Assembly: GCA_032768795.1 (NCBI GenBank)
Contig: CP136491.1
Span: forward strand, 2,978,501-3,042,500
Origin: Tremella fuciformis
Lineage: Eukaryota > Basidiomycota > Tremellomycetes > Tremellales > Tremellaceae
Direction of reading: 5' to 3'
DNA: 64,000 nucleotides
Positions 1 to 12,965 of this stretch are shown one piece after another. Made by a program: the position numbers and the translations under genes. The notes under the pieces were generated by a model, which saw only the letters and a list, made by a program, of their open reading frames with translations, was not told the origin of the DNA and made no database searches. Numbering within the stretch: position 1 is the first letter of the stretch; each line of letters starts with the position of its first letter.

Positions 1-3000
1 CCGCCAGCCATGGGGGCGTTGTGATCGAAGAAGCCCTTGTCAGCAAGGGGTGAGCCAGAGGGCGAAGCGTTGGACAGTCGACGTTGGTCAGGCATAGGCG
101 AGGGCGGGGCGGACGAGTCGGGCGTGCCGGGACGGTTCCATTGAGCCAGCGAGGTGTTCGAGCCGACATCGCCTTGCTGGTAGAAAGCGCCTGAGCCGTT
201 CTGGCCGACTTGGTCGTAACCCCAGGCATTCTCGCCGGCAGTGGATCGAGACACGTTGATTGACCTGCGCTGGAAGTCTTCGAGACGCTGACGCCACTCA
301 ACGACGGGGAAACGTTGAACAGCCGATCGGGCACGAAGAATGGCACGTTCCTCGGGGGTAGACTTGAGAGCGAGCTTGATGGTCTTTGTGAGCTGAGAGA
401 GCATGTGGACTGTCGCGGACGATTCGACGGGGAACCACCATCCAGGCATGAGACCAAGACCACCCAATCGGGAACCGACACCGAGAGCACCCTTTCGACC
501 GAATTCGACGGCGACGAGGCCGAATGGCTCATCACGAGACGGGATGAGAGCAAAGTCGGCACCGGAGAAGAGGTAGGGCGGCAGGGAAGTGAACTCTGGC
601 TTGGAGAAGACACGGTCCGGGTACATTTCCATGAGACGGGCGAGCTTTTCGGCGGCGAAACGACCATAGAGATCAATGACGGGACCGACACAGATGAGCT
701 GGATCTTGGGTTTCTTCTCGAGCAGGGAGGGCATGACATCGGCGATGAGATCGACACCCTTCTGCTTGGACCAACGACCGACGAACACGAAGAGATCGGC
801 ATTGGGGTCCTGCTTGAGACCGGCCCACTCCTGTGCCTGTCGCTTGAGCTCGGGTCGCTTGGCTTCAGCCTCTTGGTCAATGGTGATCTTGTCGACCTTG
901 AGAGGCTGCTCGTCGAGAGCTGCGATATCCGTAGGGTCGGGGTTGGGTAGAGAGTCGATGTTCCTGAGAGTCCAGAGAGCGGGGTACCGCGCCCAAGACC
1001 GTTTACCATATTTGTCCGACACACCGGCGACACCGACCGATTTCTGGTGATGCGAGATGAACGACGCGGCGGCATGAAGCAAGTTGAACGTGTTGCCGAA
1101 TTGGACGTACTTGCTGCAGATTTCTTTGGGAATGTTGAACGCCGCGCAGACTTCTTTCATCTCATCCTTGGTTCGAAGAGGCCACAGACCCTGGAACTCG
1201 GCGTTGTGAAGGGACAGACAACAGGGCATGACCTTGGGCAGGAGGTAGAGCGGAGCGAGGGCACCGTGATAATCGTTGATGTGGTAGATGTCGACGATGG
1301 GGTTGCGGCGGATAGCCTCCGCGATGGCCTGGTTCCAAGTCGAGTAGAAGATGGCAGATGACAAGTCGTCCATTCGCTGTGGGTACGGATCAGACTTTGT
1401 CTGCGCTCGGAACACTGGCGAGTCGAGGATGATATAGGTGATGTTGTCCAGCTTGTGAGTTTCGACTTCGATCAGGTACGGCTCTCCAAAGATGATAACC
1501 TCGATGGGCTCGGCATATTCTCCCTGAGGGTACTCGAGATCAGCGACCTTTGGCACGACCCAGAGGAGGTCGACATCGGTCATGGCCTTGCCCATGAGGG
1601 ACGACATGACACCGAGACCACCAATCTTGACCTTGAGCTTCCAGTCGATGATTTCGTACTCGAGGGTGGCAATGAGGACCTTGCGGCGCTTGCTGGGATC
1701 CTCTGGCCAGCCAATGAGCCGGTCGAGGGGCTTTGACGATTTGTCCGCCACGACCAAGGCACCCTTCTCGTCCAGGTCACCCTTCTTCTCCTTGTGCCCG
1801 CCGACGATTGGGAAGTAGGTCTCCTTTGAAGGCTTCATACCCCACTTGTTGACCTTGATCGAGTAGAACGAGAAGCGGAAGATGAAGGCAGCAGCAAAGG
1901 CAGTGATGACCGGGATGGCAGTCAAGAGTGCAAAGGCGATGGTGGTGATGTTCTGGTGACCGATGGGCTCGACGCTCCATTCGCCCGACTGGTCATTGAC
2001 ATAGATGTTCCAGGAGAGATAAGGCGCTGGCGGCTTGGACATGTTCAGGTAGTTGGGCGTCAGGGCGCTTGGCGGCAGTCGGTCGATGACACCGTCACCA
2101 TCGGCGTCGCCATAGAAGAAATCGTCGTACGAGTAGACGTTGAGCTGGATGTACGATGGCCAGGCAGCCGAGAGCGGCATCATCCAGGTGGACGCCGAGT
2201 CGAGCTTGAAGTCGGCGGCAGCACCAAGGTCATAACCCCAGTTGTTGAACTTGCCCCGAGCGATGAGCTGAGGGTATCGTCGGTGACCGCCAGTCCAGTC
2301 GGCGTCTCCGTGCTGCATGACGTTGGCCGAGCCGGTCATGTTCGAGTAATACTGAACGACGACGTGATGTCCCTTCCACCACGAGTTGGCGAAGTAGGTC
2401 GAGTTGAGTGTGCTGCTGGTCTCATACGCCTGCCATGGCGCCCAGGTCTGACCAAAGTCGCCCGAGTAGCGGAACATGTCTGCACCTGCTGCCGAGTGGT
2501 TCAGAGTGTACGTGTCGCCCGAGACGCTGAGGAGATTGTCGTTGTAGTCGGCGTCGACGGGGTAGACCATGGGATTGGTGGCGGCGCCGACTCGGAAGAG
2601 CAGGTGGTCGATCGTGTTGGTGGACGGACCATTGTTTGCCGAATCGACGCTGCTGATGGTAATCTCGTAGATACCCTCTTCGGCGTTCTGGATCTGGCCT
2701 TGCCATCTCCATGCACTAGGTGCGACACTGACAAGCTCGGACGGGTTACCGGTGATGGAGAGACAGCCGCCCGTAGCTGCCAGTGTCGGGCCAGACCCGC
2801 CGCTGAACTTCATGCTGATGGCGGCTTCGAACGACGTGCAGTCCATGGCAGTATCGTAGTAGACCTCGACATCCACCGTATTGCCATTGAGAGTGACTCG
2901 GCCATCGTGTCCCGGGATGAATCCAGAGATACTCGGTGGTTGCTGAACCCACTGAGCGACGGGAACAAAGACCTTGTACTCGAAAGGCTGAAGAGTGAGG

Positions 3001-5228
3001 GAAGAGACACATCCGCGGTAAGGCGATTTTCCGTCGTCGTAGAAAGGCGATGTCGAGTCGTCGAGGGTGAGGGTCTCGTACGGGTAGAGCAGGTTTCGGA
3101 CTTGCTGGCCGCCCTGGAAGGGCGACGAGAGGTAGTCTCCGCCGCTGCAGTCCCAAGTGTAGTCTGTGGTGGCATTCTCGTTGGTGTAGATGAACCAGAC
3201 GACCTGAGAGATGGTTCCGTTGGTATCAAAGCCGTCCGAACCTTGCTGAACAGAGGTGGGCGACCGACCCACGGACCAAACGCCGAGCTCGGTGGCGGTA
3301 CCGTTCGAACCGGGCAAGTAGATGTTGTGCGTCGTGTTGGACCACTTGTAGACATTGAAGCCGTCAAGGAGGGAGATGAACTGCGTGCGGAGCCAGAGCA
3401 TGTTTCGAGTGGCACGGTAGGCATCGGCCGTGGGGTCAAAGTGGTCTAGCGAGTTCCACCCGTCATCGCAACCGGTCAAAGACTTGCCGAGGGGCATGTT
3501 GTAGTACTGACCCGATCCAAGCATGTAACATCCGTGTCGTTGCCAGGCCTGGGTGGAAATCATCGGCTGACGCCCGTACATATAGTTGGAGGCGAGCGAG
3601 TCGTACAGGTAGAAGCCTTGCTCTTCGCCATACCAAGAGGTGGGAATACCGGGCAGAAGCAGCGAGGTGATGAAGGAGCCGAGCTGCTGCCTCTGAGTAC
3701 CGTTGACGATCGAGGGCCATCGGAAGACATCCTGGTTAGTGACACCGAACATGTGACGAGGGTCAAATGTGCCCTTTTGGGCGTTCAAAAAGTCGTTGTT
3801 GACCATGAACTCGTTCCAAGCCTCGAGGACGTCGGTGGAGACATCGTATCCGACCTGGAGGTTACCGTCCATACCGAGGAACCGACACATGGAGCGGTAG
3901 ACCGAATAGTGGAAGGCTGCCGAATCAAGGGCATTGAGGCCCTCATCACGGATGAAGAACTGGCTGTTGCTCTCAGTGAGGTTCTCTGCTTCGGCAGGCG
4001 AGGACGGCTGGTTCTTGGGCGTACGACCACGTCCAATGTAGACGGAGCCAAAGGTGTCACCACCGGTAATCTCACCGGGGATGAAGAAGTTGTTCTTGTT
4101 GTACTGCGCGGCGCACTCGCGGGTCTTGTTGGCCCATCGCGACAAGAAGTCGACCGTCACCTGGGTGGCTTTATCGATACGGATACCGTCAATATCGAGT
4201 GCCTGGATGGAAAGACACGAAAAGACCTCGAGACGCTCCTCGACTTCGGGCCTCCACTCTCGCAGACGGTCCTGCACCGAGGCGAATTTGCCCAACTCTC
4301 GCTGCCAATCTGGGAAGACACCGAACGCCTCGACGTCTCCGTACTGGTCAAAGCTCGAGGCGTAGCAGCCGGTCTTGCCCGGGTCGATGATGGACCCGTC
4401 CTCGTACCAGAAGGTGGGGTACTCGCACGTGTCATTGTACGTGTTGGTGAAGTTCCAGTCGGGGTACGTGTTGATGCCCCACGGTCCGTAGGGCGGGGTC
4501 TTCCACTGGACCTTGTACTCGTTGATGTTGAACGGGGTGGAGGTGTTGAGATACTCTGTGAAACCGATAAAGTCGCCCATGGTGCCGACGGTGAAGTCGA
4601 CGATGATGTACATGCCGCGGGCGTGGAGGGCGTCGATGAAGTTGACCCAGTCGGCCAGGTTGCCGTAGTGCGGGTCGAGGAGGGTGAAGTCGAGCGCAGA
4701 GTAGCCGTCGGCCTGCCAGGGCATGTTGAGGAAGTACGTGCCGGCGACGTAGACGGCGCGGTAGCCCAGGGCATGGAGGTAGTCGATACCGCGGGCGTCC
4801 ATCAGCCCGACGGCATCCCCACCCGCGCGCATCTGTGTCTCGCGGACGTCGTACTCGTACATGAGGCCGTAAAAGTCATTGTTAGACGGGTCGCCATCAA
4901 TCCACTTGTCCGCGAGGACCGTGTAGATGGGTATTTGCTGCGGGTGAGTCAGGGCTTCCCGAAGCGCACCCGCGGAGGGAGGCTCACTCTCCAATTTGGC
5001 GGCGACTGGGTGTATGTCGTATTTGATCGGGTGGTGGTGTAGTCGATCGAGTCGGTGGCATCTGCATCGTCAGCTGGCTGCACGAGCACAAGCGCCGCGC
5101 GGGTGGGAAGGGTCACCTTGGTTTTTGTTGATGTTCCACGGGTCGAGCGTCTCATTGTAGATGTGCGCAAAGACGGCCGTCGCCGCCGAGAGCAACAGGA
5201 CCAGGCGGGCGAACAGCGGGGACGACAT
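1..5228 (-). CDS. AGS1: Alpha-1,3-glucan synthase (C-terminus beyond window)
   Basis: Membrane enzyme that makes cell-wall alpha-1,3-glucan. About 1,707 residues lie in the window in three exons (5117-5228, 4988-5061, 1-4937). The phases agree and the frame is open to base 1. Residues 1-21 form a signal peptide (MSSPLFARLVLLLSAATAVF). The outer GH13-like domain follows, with GIRID near residue 311 and the acid/base glutamate in IPGEITGG near 349. A membrane helix lies near 1058-1085. The inner GT5 glucan-synthase domain has KIGGLG near 1166, HINDYHG near 1283 and the E-x7-E loop EPFGLVAVE near 1531. A Ser/Pro linker then runs to the window edge. Family members are about 2,400 residues, so the multi-span C-terminal part is missing only because the window ends. 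The start was chosen for the signal peptide. In basidiomycete yeasts this polymer helps anchor surface polysaccharide (family knowledge). Confidence 0.97.
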
Positions 5229-6150
5229 GCTGGCCGCGGGCTGGAGGGGGGAGGGGAATGGAAAAGAACGAGAACAAGGAGAACGGCGTCGTCGCGCGCG
5301 CGCGAGCGTTCACGGCACGGGCCCGCTGGGCGATGTGTCGCCTGCCCCTACCCGTGGTGATGTTGCGGGCCGTTCGAGTGTCGCGCAGATGAGAAAGGAT
5401 GGGCCGGGGAGGTGAAACGTCGGGTCGCCCCTGTCTGTCTGTCCTGTCCGTCCGCGGCGACTGCAACTGGCCGTTCGCGTCGTCGATGATCGTGGGGTCG
5501 TGAGACGTGGGCGATACGATACAGGAGACGGACACTAGGATGTACAGGTAATGAATGACAAGAAGAGAGATGAGTTCTTTTGCTTTGGGTGCGCACCAGG
5601 ACAGGAAAAGAGGGAACACAAGAGAGGCGCGGCACCTACCGGGCCACACGCGGGCATCACACATCCATTACAATCGGGACTTTATTTTCATTACTATTAC
5701 CAGAGTGTACAGTATGCTCAGGGTCGCATCCCCTTAGGGGGAAAAAGGTAACAACGCGCTCGGGCCCCCCTCTCCTCCCTTATTGCCCTAGTTACGAGTA
5801 GCGTGTTTGATATTCCTCGACTACTAATTCTCCTCTGTAACATAGCCCATGCAGCATCGCCGCACGATCACACCGCTTCGACACAGCTTGACAATGCTCT
5901 CTGATCTCTGGCGACACGCCGACGCCGATGCCGATGCCGCTCCCAACGTACCCCCCTCGTCGCTGCCGCCATGTACGTACCTTACGGTCACAGCGGCACC
6001 GGGCATCGCGGCGTAAGGCCAGCCTTGGCACCGCACACCTCGCATGCATACAGTCCTCGTACTGGTTACAACAGGCTGTGTCTTTCTTTGACAAAGTGGG
6101 ATGGATGATGGCGACAAGCAATGTCCTCGAGATACACCCCTCGACCCGAC
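5229..6150. other. Intergenic: AGS1 upstream and protease downstream region
   Basis: No convincing gene lies here. The overlapping short open frames in all six phases share no family motif. The part next to 5228 must hold the AGS1 promoter and 5' leader, and the part next to 6151 the protease terminator. Pyrimidine/purine-biased tracts occur around 5240-5330. Confidence 0.5.
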
Positions 6151-8985
6151 TTACATCGGCCCAGTCTCCGGTTCTTCGGTGACCACATCCCCCAAAACAC
6201 CCTGCTTGCTCGGGCTGGAACGGCGCTCCCTCTCCCTCTCTCGGCTCGTAGAACGATCCCCGCCCATGCTCCGCCCCCTCGCCCGCCTCTCCCTCCCAAC
6301 CCCGACCCCGACGGGGTCCACACCGACATCGAAATAATCAGAAGAACGGATATCATAAAGCGGCGAAGAGTCCGGTCGGAAGCTCGATCCCGACCGCTGC
6401 GCCGGGGAAGGGAACGGCCCAGACATGCTCATGCTGCCTGCTTTGGACGTCCTCGAGCTAGGCATCGGTGGATACGGTCCGCTTTGAGGGTACTGCGATG
6501 ATGCAGGGTATGGATAGGCCGTTGGTATAGGCGGCGCCGATGCCAGTGGTTGAGGTTCGGAAGGAGTACTGGTCGTTGCCTGGGTTGGCAATAGCGGCTG
6601 TTCTGAGAACGACACGGACCGCGGGGCGGATGTTCGTCTGGTATTGGGAGGTCTGGCGTCGGTCTCGGGCGTGGGCTCATCTGTGATATCGACCAGAGAG
6701 GCGGTACGTGGATCCCCGCTGCCGGCTCCACCAGAGCCAGAAGCCCAGCTGTTTGCACGTACGCTGGACCCTGTTGACCCACGCTTCCGGCCTGTGCGTT
6801 CGGGTGAGTGCTCAGCAGCTGCGACGGCCTCAGGCATATACCCGAGTCGTATCGAGTCGCCGCCTTCCGTTGTCGACATCCATGAATCTCCTTCAAAGTC
6901 CGAGTACCCCTCGATCATGCTCTTCTGCCTCATAGCCGCATCATGCTTCTTGGTCCGCAGGCTGCTCGTGGACGCCTCGCGATCATGTCTTGGCCGAGTC
7001 GGTGCTGTTTTGTAGACGACCACACCGCCGGCGCCGAGCTTGCGCCGTAGCCAGAAATACCACGCACAGAAGAGCCCAGCCGCCACGACGAAGAAGCCGA
7101 CAACACTGACAGCGACAATGACAGCTTTGTTGACGACGTGTGATGATCCGTCTGAACTTCCTGATGCTGTACTGGGCGAGCTGGTCTGGGGTGAGACGGC
7201 CGTTTGGTGATTTGCCGAGACCGAGGACAACGATTGATGCAATGTGCGGACGGCGTAGAAATCTTGCGACGCGACGGACGCATTGATGAGGGACACGAGA
7301 CCAACGGTAGGCTGCCAGGTGGTCGATTTGTTCGTATCGGGGTAGCGGTAGATGGAGTAGACGTTTTTGAGAAACGAACTGCCGAGAACGCTAACTGGTC
7401 AGTCGTGTTAAGTCCATGCGACGCTCCACTCACAAGTCTCCAACATCCCCAAGATCAGACGAGACCTGAATAGAGCCGATGCAGGTCTGTTGGCTCGGGT
7501 CGGACGGGTCCGTATAGCTCATATCAAGCGGGTGAACAGGATAGCTGACACCGGCAAAGTTGAAGGAGAAGGACAGCGGTGTGGTGCACGGCATGCGATC
7601 TAACGTGAGCAAAACGTCATTGTGAGGAAAAGATGGGCTCACAAAGACCATCAGAGCTTGCTGAGATACCGTATGCTCCGTAGATCGTATCAGCGTATGT
7701 TTTGGATCCTACGAGAATCTGCATGCCTCCCGAATCAAGAACCGCGATCGGGGATCCTTTCGAGGTGTCAACCAGACTGGCGCCGAGCGAGAGCGCGGTG
7801 GTGGTGTTCCCCTCTCCATTCTGAGCATCGCTCCACGTCGTGGACGACATGCTCTCGAGCTGTATGCGCCAGTGGGTGTAGCCCGTGACGCCCAAATTGG
7901 GCTGGGAGATGATGGGCGAGTAGGGCGGTTGACACGGCGAGGGGCAGTACGAGGGATAGATGGCTCCTATGCCGAGAAACGAGGTGGTGCGCACGTCTTC
8001 CAGGCGAGCAAGGGCGAGGGAGAAGAGTCGTTCCGTCGGCGCGGATTGGCCCATGCCGAACAGGTTGTCGAGAAAAGTAGCACCGTCCGGTGAAGACCCC
8101 GTCGTGCCGCCGATCTCACTGTAGATGACCGAGTTGGCGGGCAAGGCCAGTCCCAGCACGCCGGTATAGTTGCCTCCACTCAGATCCTCGTCCGTGACAG
8201 TGTCCGCGACGACCATGGCCTGATAGCCGATGGTGAAATTGCCCAGAGTGATCTCTTCCCAGTATATCTCCCCGGACGCCGAGCCAGATTGGAACGTCAG
8301 GCTGGCAGACGAGCCAGAGTCGAGCGACTGGGACGCGTTGAAGAGCTGAGAGGCCGACTTGCACTCGGACGACGTGCACGTGTCGGATGCGACCCACTGC
8401 TTTGTCAGCTGTACCCTTCACTGCGAGTCGTGATGAACGAACGAGGTCGGACGACCCCAGGTCGACTTGCAGGTTCAAGGTCTGCAGCGACTCTCCGTCC
8501 CAGTCCCAGCCACGTTTGCTGCTGTCGCCGCTGGACCCGTGGCCCATGGCCATCTGCACGCTGTACACTGCTTCGGTGTCGCTGTCGCCGGCGAGGGTGA
8601 GGTTGAGGATGACGCCCGGGACAAAGGTGGATGTGGACGACTGGGCCGAGCGCGTGCTGGTCGTCCGCGTGGACCATGGCAGTGACGTGCGAGAGGAGAA
8701 GGTGGTCGAGCTCGACGAAGTCTGCGAGTCGTATGCTGATGTAGACCCGTTCGAGCTGGAGGAAAAGGTCGAAGTGTACGTTGACACCCCCGTGGATGTC
8801 GCGACGGGAGAAGCCAGGTCGCCTGCGCTGGATGACGCCGAGGACGAAGACGATATCAAGGTCGACGTCACCACCGACCCTGCCGGCGTGACCTCTACTG
8901 CCTCTGCAGGCTGATCTGTCGCGCTCGCCGACGGGTCCTGCCGTTTTCGAGCCCCCCTCCTACCTGGATATGCCGGTCGGAGCAT
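6151..8985 (-). CDS. Membrane-anchored pepsin-like (A1) aspartic protease
   Basis: Exons 6151-7390, 7434-7599 and 7643-8396, plus a 5' exon ending at 8443, join in phase through introns of 43, 43 and 46 nt. The first active-site segment reads VDLGSSDLW across the 8397-8442 intron; the second reads AVLDSGG; the usual C-terminal DFVLGSSFLKNVY is present. A Ser/Thr-rich linker precedes one membrane helix (VIVAVSVVGFFVVAAGLFCA) and a basic, Ser/Pro-rich tail of about 240 residues ends the protein. This suggests a type I surface protease. Oddity: the first motif is D-L-G rather than D-T-G. The 5' end is unsettled. The frame stays open to 9465 (first Met there, others at 9237, 9213 and 8985), none of these gives a signal peptide, and an upstream exon is likely. 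A histidine/glutamine-rich stretch near 9000-9060 may be leader. Confidence 0.8.
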
Positions 8986-11591
8986 ATCCCTCGCGCGCTG
9001 CTCGCCATGACACGACGCCGGGGCGGTGCCGGGTGGTGGTGGTGGTGGTGATGATGCAGGTCGTTGTTGTTGGTGTTGGTGTCTTGGTGGACGAGGGGGC
9101 TGATCGAAAGGGAAAGGGAGACAACTGGGGCCCGCGGCGGGAGAAGCCGTGGGGTAAAACAGGAAATCGTAGTCGTCATCCCCTTTCCCCTCTACAACGC
9201 TGCTCCTCTTCATCTCGACAGCCTCAGCCTCGACCATGGACCAGTCGCGCTGGCATCCAAGATAAAGAGTCGACCGTCGAAGAGAGTCTGTCTGAACGAG
9301 AGTAGACGTCAATGTCAACGGGGATGCACCGCTCTGGAGGGTTTCGTTCTCCGTGTCTCTTTCGATGAGCTCCGGGCCGCTCGGTTCAACCGCCGGCGAC
9401 GCCACCCCGTCCGCCTTTTTTCTTCTCTGAAGCAGAGTTACGTTTCGCTCTCGTCGCTCGCACATTTACTCCCGTTCGACGTCTACAGCACTGCCGATGT
9501 CGGACGAGCCTGTCTCGTTGCGGCAGTCCACAAAGCTACGCGCGAGGACGCCTCGCGGACATGTGAGAGACCAGTGCCTCGGGATGAGTCACGCCGAGAC
9601 GGTCCGATGACTCCCTCACTCTAACGCTCTACCCCAGAACGATACCCTAACTGCTTCTTAAGGGTCTTCGCAATCTGTCGCCTAGGGCCGCCTTGCTATC
9701 CGGTCTTCAGTGACTGACGCGCTCACACCTCATTGAACGCGACTCTCAGCGCGGGAGGAAGGACAATGTCAAGCAAAGCACGAGCACCATGTCTGGCCGG
9801 ATCTCAGCGACTCATGGATCGACCGAGTTGTCATTGACAGCTTCCAACACCTGCCAAAGTACGCCGATTCCACGCACAGTGAACGAAGGGAGCATCTGCG
9901 AACAGGAGACACGCCGTCCAGTGATTCCCTCCCCCCGATCCAGGCTCTCGATCGGGGCTGTATCGAGAAGAGACCGGGCGGGCAGCCGTCAGTCCTGTTC
10001 ACAGCACGGGATACTGACGCTCTTGGGACATCCCGACAGGATCTGTGGCTACTGTCTGTGTCGGGCGAGAGCATGGGGCGTTTCTGATTGCGCTCTGTCT
10101 GCGCAGCTTCTCCTCGTCTCCACGGGGCATCTGCAGCCACCGCCGGTGCGGCGACTCGGACTGCCTTCATTTCCTGCACACACAGCCTCCTCATGCCCTA
10201 TCGTGGGTCAGCGGCTCAAAGACATTGCTCTTCCTCGCGCACGCTCTTGCGAAGTAGGCGGAGCGGTGCACAAGAGTTCGTGCTGCTGGCCGCACTGATC
10301 ACCCCGCCCCGAAAGCATGGCTTGTAGAGACGGTGTCTGCCCCGAGCGAGACTCAACGTTTCTCCGTGCGTGCTTCGCGCCATCCCAGAACGCGCGAGGT
10401 CTGGGCTCGACCTTCCTGTCTCAGGTATGCGGTGCACGCAAGAGGCCTTGCACCAGCACGAGACTCTGCATTGCGCTCAGTGGCAGTATGTGTATGTTGC
10501 GCACGGCTCGGCTGTGCTCTCGCACTTTGGATATACGCCACAGCGGTCTCCGTCAAGGTCCAACAGGTCCGAGGTGAATATTCCGACATGCTTAACAGAC
10601 CCTGACCCATAAGATGACGGCCTGGATGCTACAGTATTATAGTCGGATGACGATGGGCATGCAGAGCTATTGCACGCTGCCAAATGCTGTGGACTTTGGG
10701 ACACTCATCTTTCATTGCCAGCTCGGACGGCGGTGCGGTCGAGGCTACAGGAATGACTGATCTGGGATGTCCGGTGTGGCCCGTGCACAACCGGGAGCCT
10801 TCCCGCGTATAGCCGCGGTTTGCAGCATCCGTCTCTCGTTCTCATGCATCTGCATCTGGGCTGGGTGCTTGGGGGAAAATCCATCCAGCAGAGTCACAGC
10901 CTTCTGCATCGCCGCTGGACCATGCATGGCATACGACGATGGAGTACAAGCAAACATAACCACAGAGCACACGCAGAGAAAGACGCGTCAAACCCTGTGA
11001 ATTAGTTTGTTTGTGCGACGCGTCACGGCGACCCAATCCGATATTTCTCTATCGAAACGACAATGACACCTGGCAAGACACCTGATGTTTGTCAAAGTGT
11101 GCAAGGAACAAGGAAGCGGTGCGACGACGCTGGACGGCTGCTCTGGTCCGCCGGCCCTACAGCACTGTACAATACGGTATTGCCGAGCGAAGGTCCGCGG
11201 ACGAATGGTGCCGGTGTTGACGCCATGCCTCGCCGTGCCCGTCTTCCTGGGGAGGAGTCAGCTGACAGGTGACGGACGTCTCGTCATTCGTTCATCTTGA
11301 CTCCATCTCGGCTGGGTCATTCCTCGTCCTTGCCTGTGTTTTCCCGGAGAAGCTCAGCAGCTGTCGCTGCGCCCACGGTCCGACGACCACCCACGTTCTT
11401 TTGCAAAGACACGACAGATCCTCGCGATCACGACCACGACCACGACCTCGCCGTCTTCGACGGCCACGATACGCTCGGCTCGCTGCTAGTCAGACAGACC
11501 CAGCACACACTCACATAGCAAATTAGTACGCCCCCGCCCCCGCCCGGCCCCCGCTTCTAAGCGCTGACCCGCAGAAAGCACACGCACCGGC
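8986..11591. other. Long gene-poor stretch upstream of the secreted DPBB gene
   Basis: The part before about 9465 may hold 5' exons of the minus-strand protease. From 9466 to 11591 (2.1 kb) I find only short frames without family motifs, membrane-helix patterns or plausible splice joins. It is by far the longest gene-free interval in the window. It could be an extended regulatory region for the diverging genes at its ends, or hold a non-coding transcript. Confidence 0.4.
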
Positions 11592-12683
11592 ATGCTGGCC
11601 CACTCGCTCCTCGCCCTGCTGGCGACCGGCCTGCTGAGCAGCGCCAAACCCCTCCCGACCGATCGGTACAGGCACCATCGCCGCCACGTCGTTGCGCGCG
11701 ACTCTACCGCGGCCGTGGCTGTGCCCGCGACGTACGCCGAGGGGTACCTGGAGCCGTATGCGACGTACCACGCGCGGTACCTGGCCTTGAAGTGCCAGGA
11801 CGAGCACGACACGCAGTTCTTCGACGACTGCTGCCACCCCATGCTGGCCACCGAGAACCTCGTCGACAACCGCAAGCCGTACTGCACGCCCGGGTCGGCG
11901 GCGTACGAGTCTGCGTTCCCATCCTCCGCCGACGCGGCAGCGTCGGCCACGACCTCAAAGGCGGCCGACGCCGACGGTTCGGACGCAGTGGCCACTGCTG
12001 CGTATGTGGCAGTGACGAGCGCGTCGTCCGCGCCCGCCGCCAGCTCGTCGTCGGTGGGCGGCGATGACGATGACGACTGGGAGTGGTGCGAGGAGGACGA
12101 CGACAGCGAGGAAGAGGACGAGGAGACGACGACGACGTCGGCTGTGCCCACCTCGTCCCTCGTCGCCTCGGCCACTGCCATTGCAGAGGCGTACCACGCC
12201 GAATACCAAGCCACGAGCGCCGGCAGCAGCTCCGCCACCACCTCGGAGACCCCGGCGTCGTCCACCGCATCAGCAACCACCACCAGCACCACCAGCACCA
12301 CCAGCACCAGTGCCGCCGCAGCGGCCAGCAGCAGCAGCGGCTCGACGAGCCTCACCGGCACGGTCGAGACGGGCGGCTATGCGACGTACTTCTACCAGGG
12401 GGGAAACGCGGGCGCGTGCGGGACAGTGCACAGCGACGCGGACAAGGTCATTGCGATCGACTCGAACGGCTGGTGGCCGGGCAGCTTCGGGACCCCCTCG
12501 CCGTACTGCGGCAAGTACATCAACATCAAGAACCTCAACAACGGCAACACTGTCCAGGCGATGGTCGCCGACGTCTGCCCCACCTGCACGACCGACAACA
12601 GTCTCGACCTGAGTCTGGGCGCGTTCGAGGCGCTCGCAGACCTGTCAGAGGGCATGGTCCCCATTGAGTGGAGCTTTGCTTGA
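11592..12683 (+). CDS. Secreted double-psi beta-barrel (RlpA/expansin-like) protein
   Basis: Single-exon gene of 363 residues. MLAHSLLALLATGLLSSAKP is a clear signal peptide. The middle is Ala/Ser/Thr-rich and probably O-glycosylated, with an unusual acidic block (DDDDDWEWCEEDDDSEEEDE) near residues 158-177. The last 110 residues form the domain: GGYATYFYQGG, ACGTVHSDAD, VIAIDSNGW, SPYCGKYI, then VADVCPTC, LDLSLGAF and a final VPIEWSF. This pattern matches fungal barwin/DPBB proteins (RlpA-like, loosenin-like). Such proteins bind or loosen wall polysaccharide without hydrolysis, or act as effectors (family knowledge); the substrate here is unknown. The start is fixed by the signal peptide. 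Having no intron is unusual in this window. Confidence 0.9.
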   Translation: MLAHSLLALLATGLLSSAKPLPTDRYRHHRRHVVARDSTAAVAVPATYAEGYLEPYATYHARYLALKCQDEHDTQFFDDCCHPMLATENLVDNRKPYCTPGSAAYESAFPSSADAAASATTSKAADADGSDAVATAAYVAVTSASSAPAASSSSVGGDDDDDWEWCEEDDDSEEEDEETTTTSAVPTSSLVASATAIAEAYHAEYQATSAGSSSATTSETPASSTASATTTSTTSTTSTSAAAAASSSSGSTSLTGTVETGGYATYFYQGGNAGACGTVHSDADKVIAIDSNGWWPGSFGTPSPYCGKYINIKNLNNGNTVQAMVADVCPTCTTDNSLDLSLGAFEALADLSEGMVPIEWSFA

Positions 12684-12965
12684 GACATGGGGACTGGCGA
12701 CGGGCGGATGGCGCGTGCGTTATCAAAGCATATACAGTAGTGAGGGGCTGGTCCTCCTCCAAGGACATCTGATGAAATCATGGCCAAACCTGCTCAGACT
12801 GTCGCTAAAAGTATTGTTTGCTCGGCAGGCCACATATCGAGTACGTACGCCTTGCTATGGGGACTTGGCCACATGACGATCATGTGCATGGCAAGTTGCC
12901 CGTCGACTTGACTATATACTAACCGCAATACGACAGCGACCATACTGCTAGATGCCCCTTCCCGC

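Noticed and set aside
1956..5042. Long plus-strand open frames (498 and 503 codons) opposite AGS1
   Set aside because: They are antisense to a continuous, family-matching minus-strand frame. The open antisense frame follows from GC-rich codon use, and the translations are Val/Arg/Gly-rich without motifs.
9064..9624. Plus-strand frame of 187 codons
   Set aside because: Overlaps the probable 5' part of the protease on the other strand and carries no motif.
11486..12361. Minus-strand open frame of 292 codons over the DPBB gene
   Set aside because: Antisense to a gene with signal peptide and domain; low-complexity Val/Ser translation.
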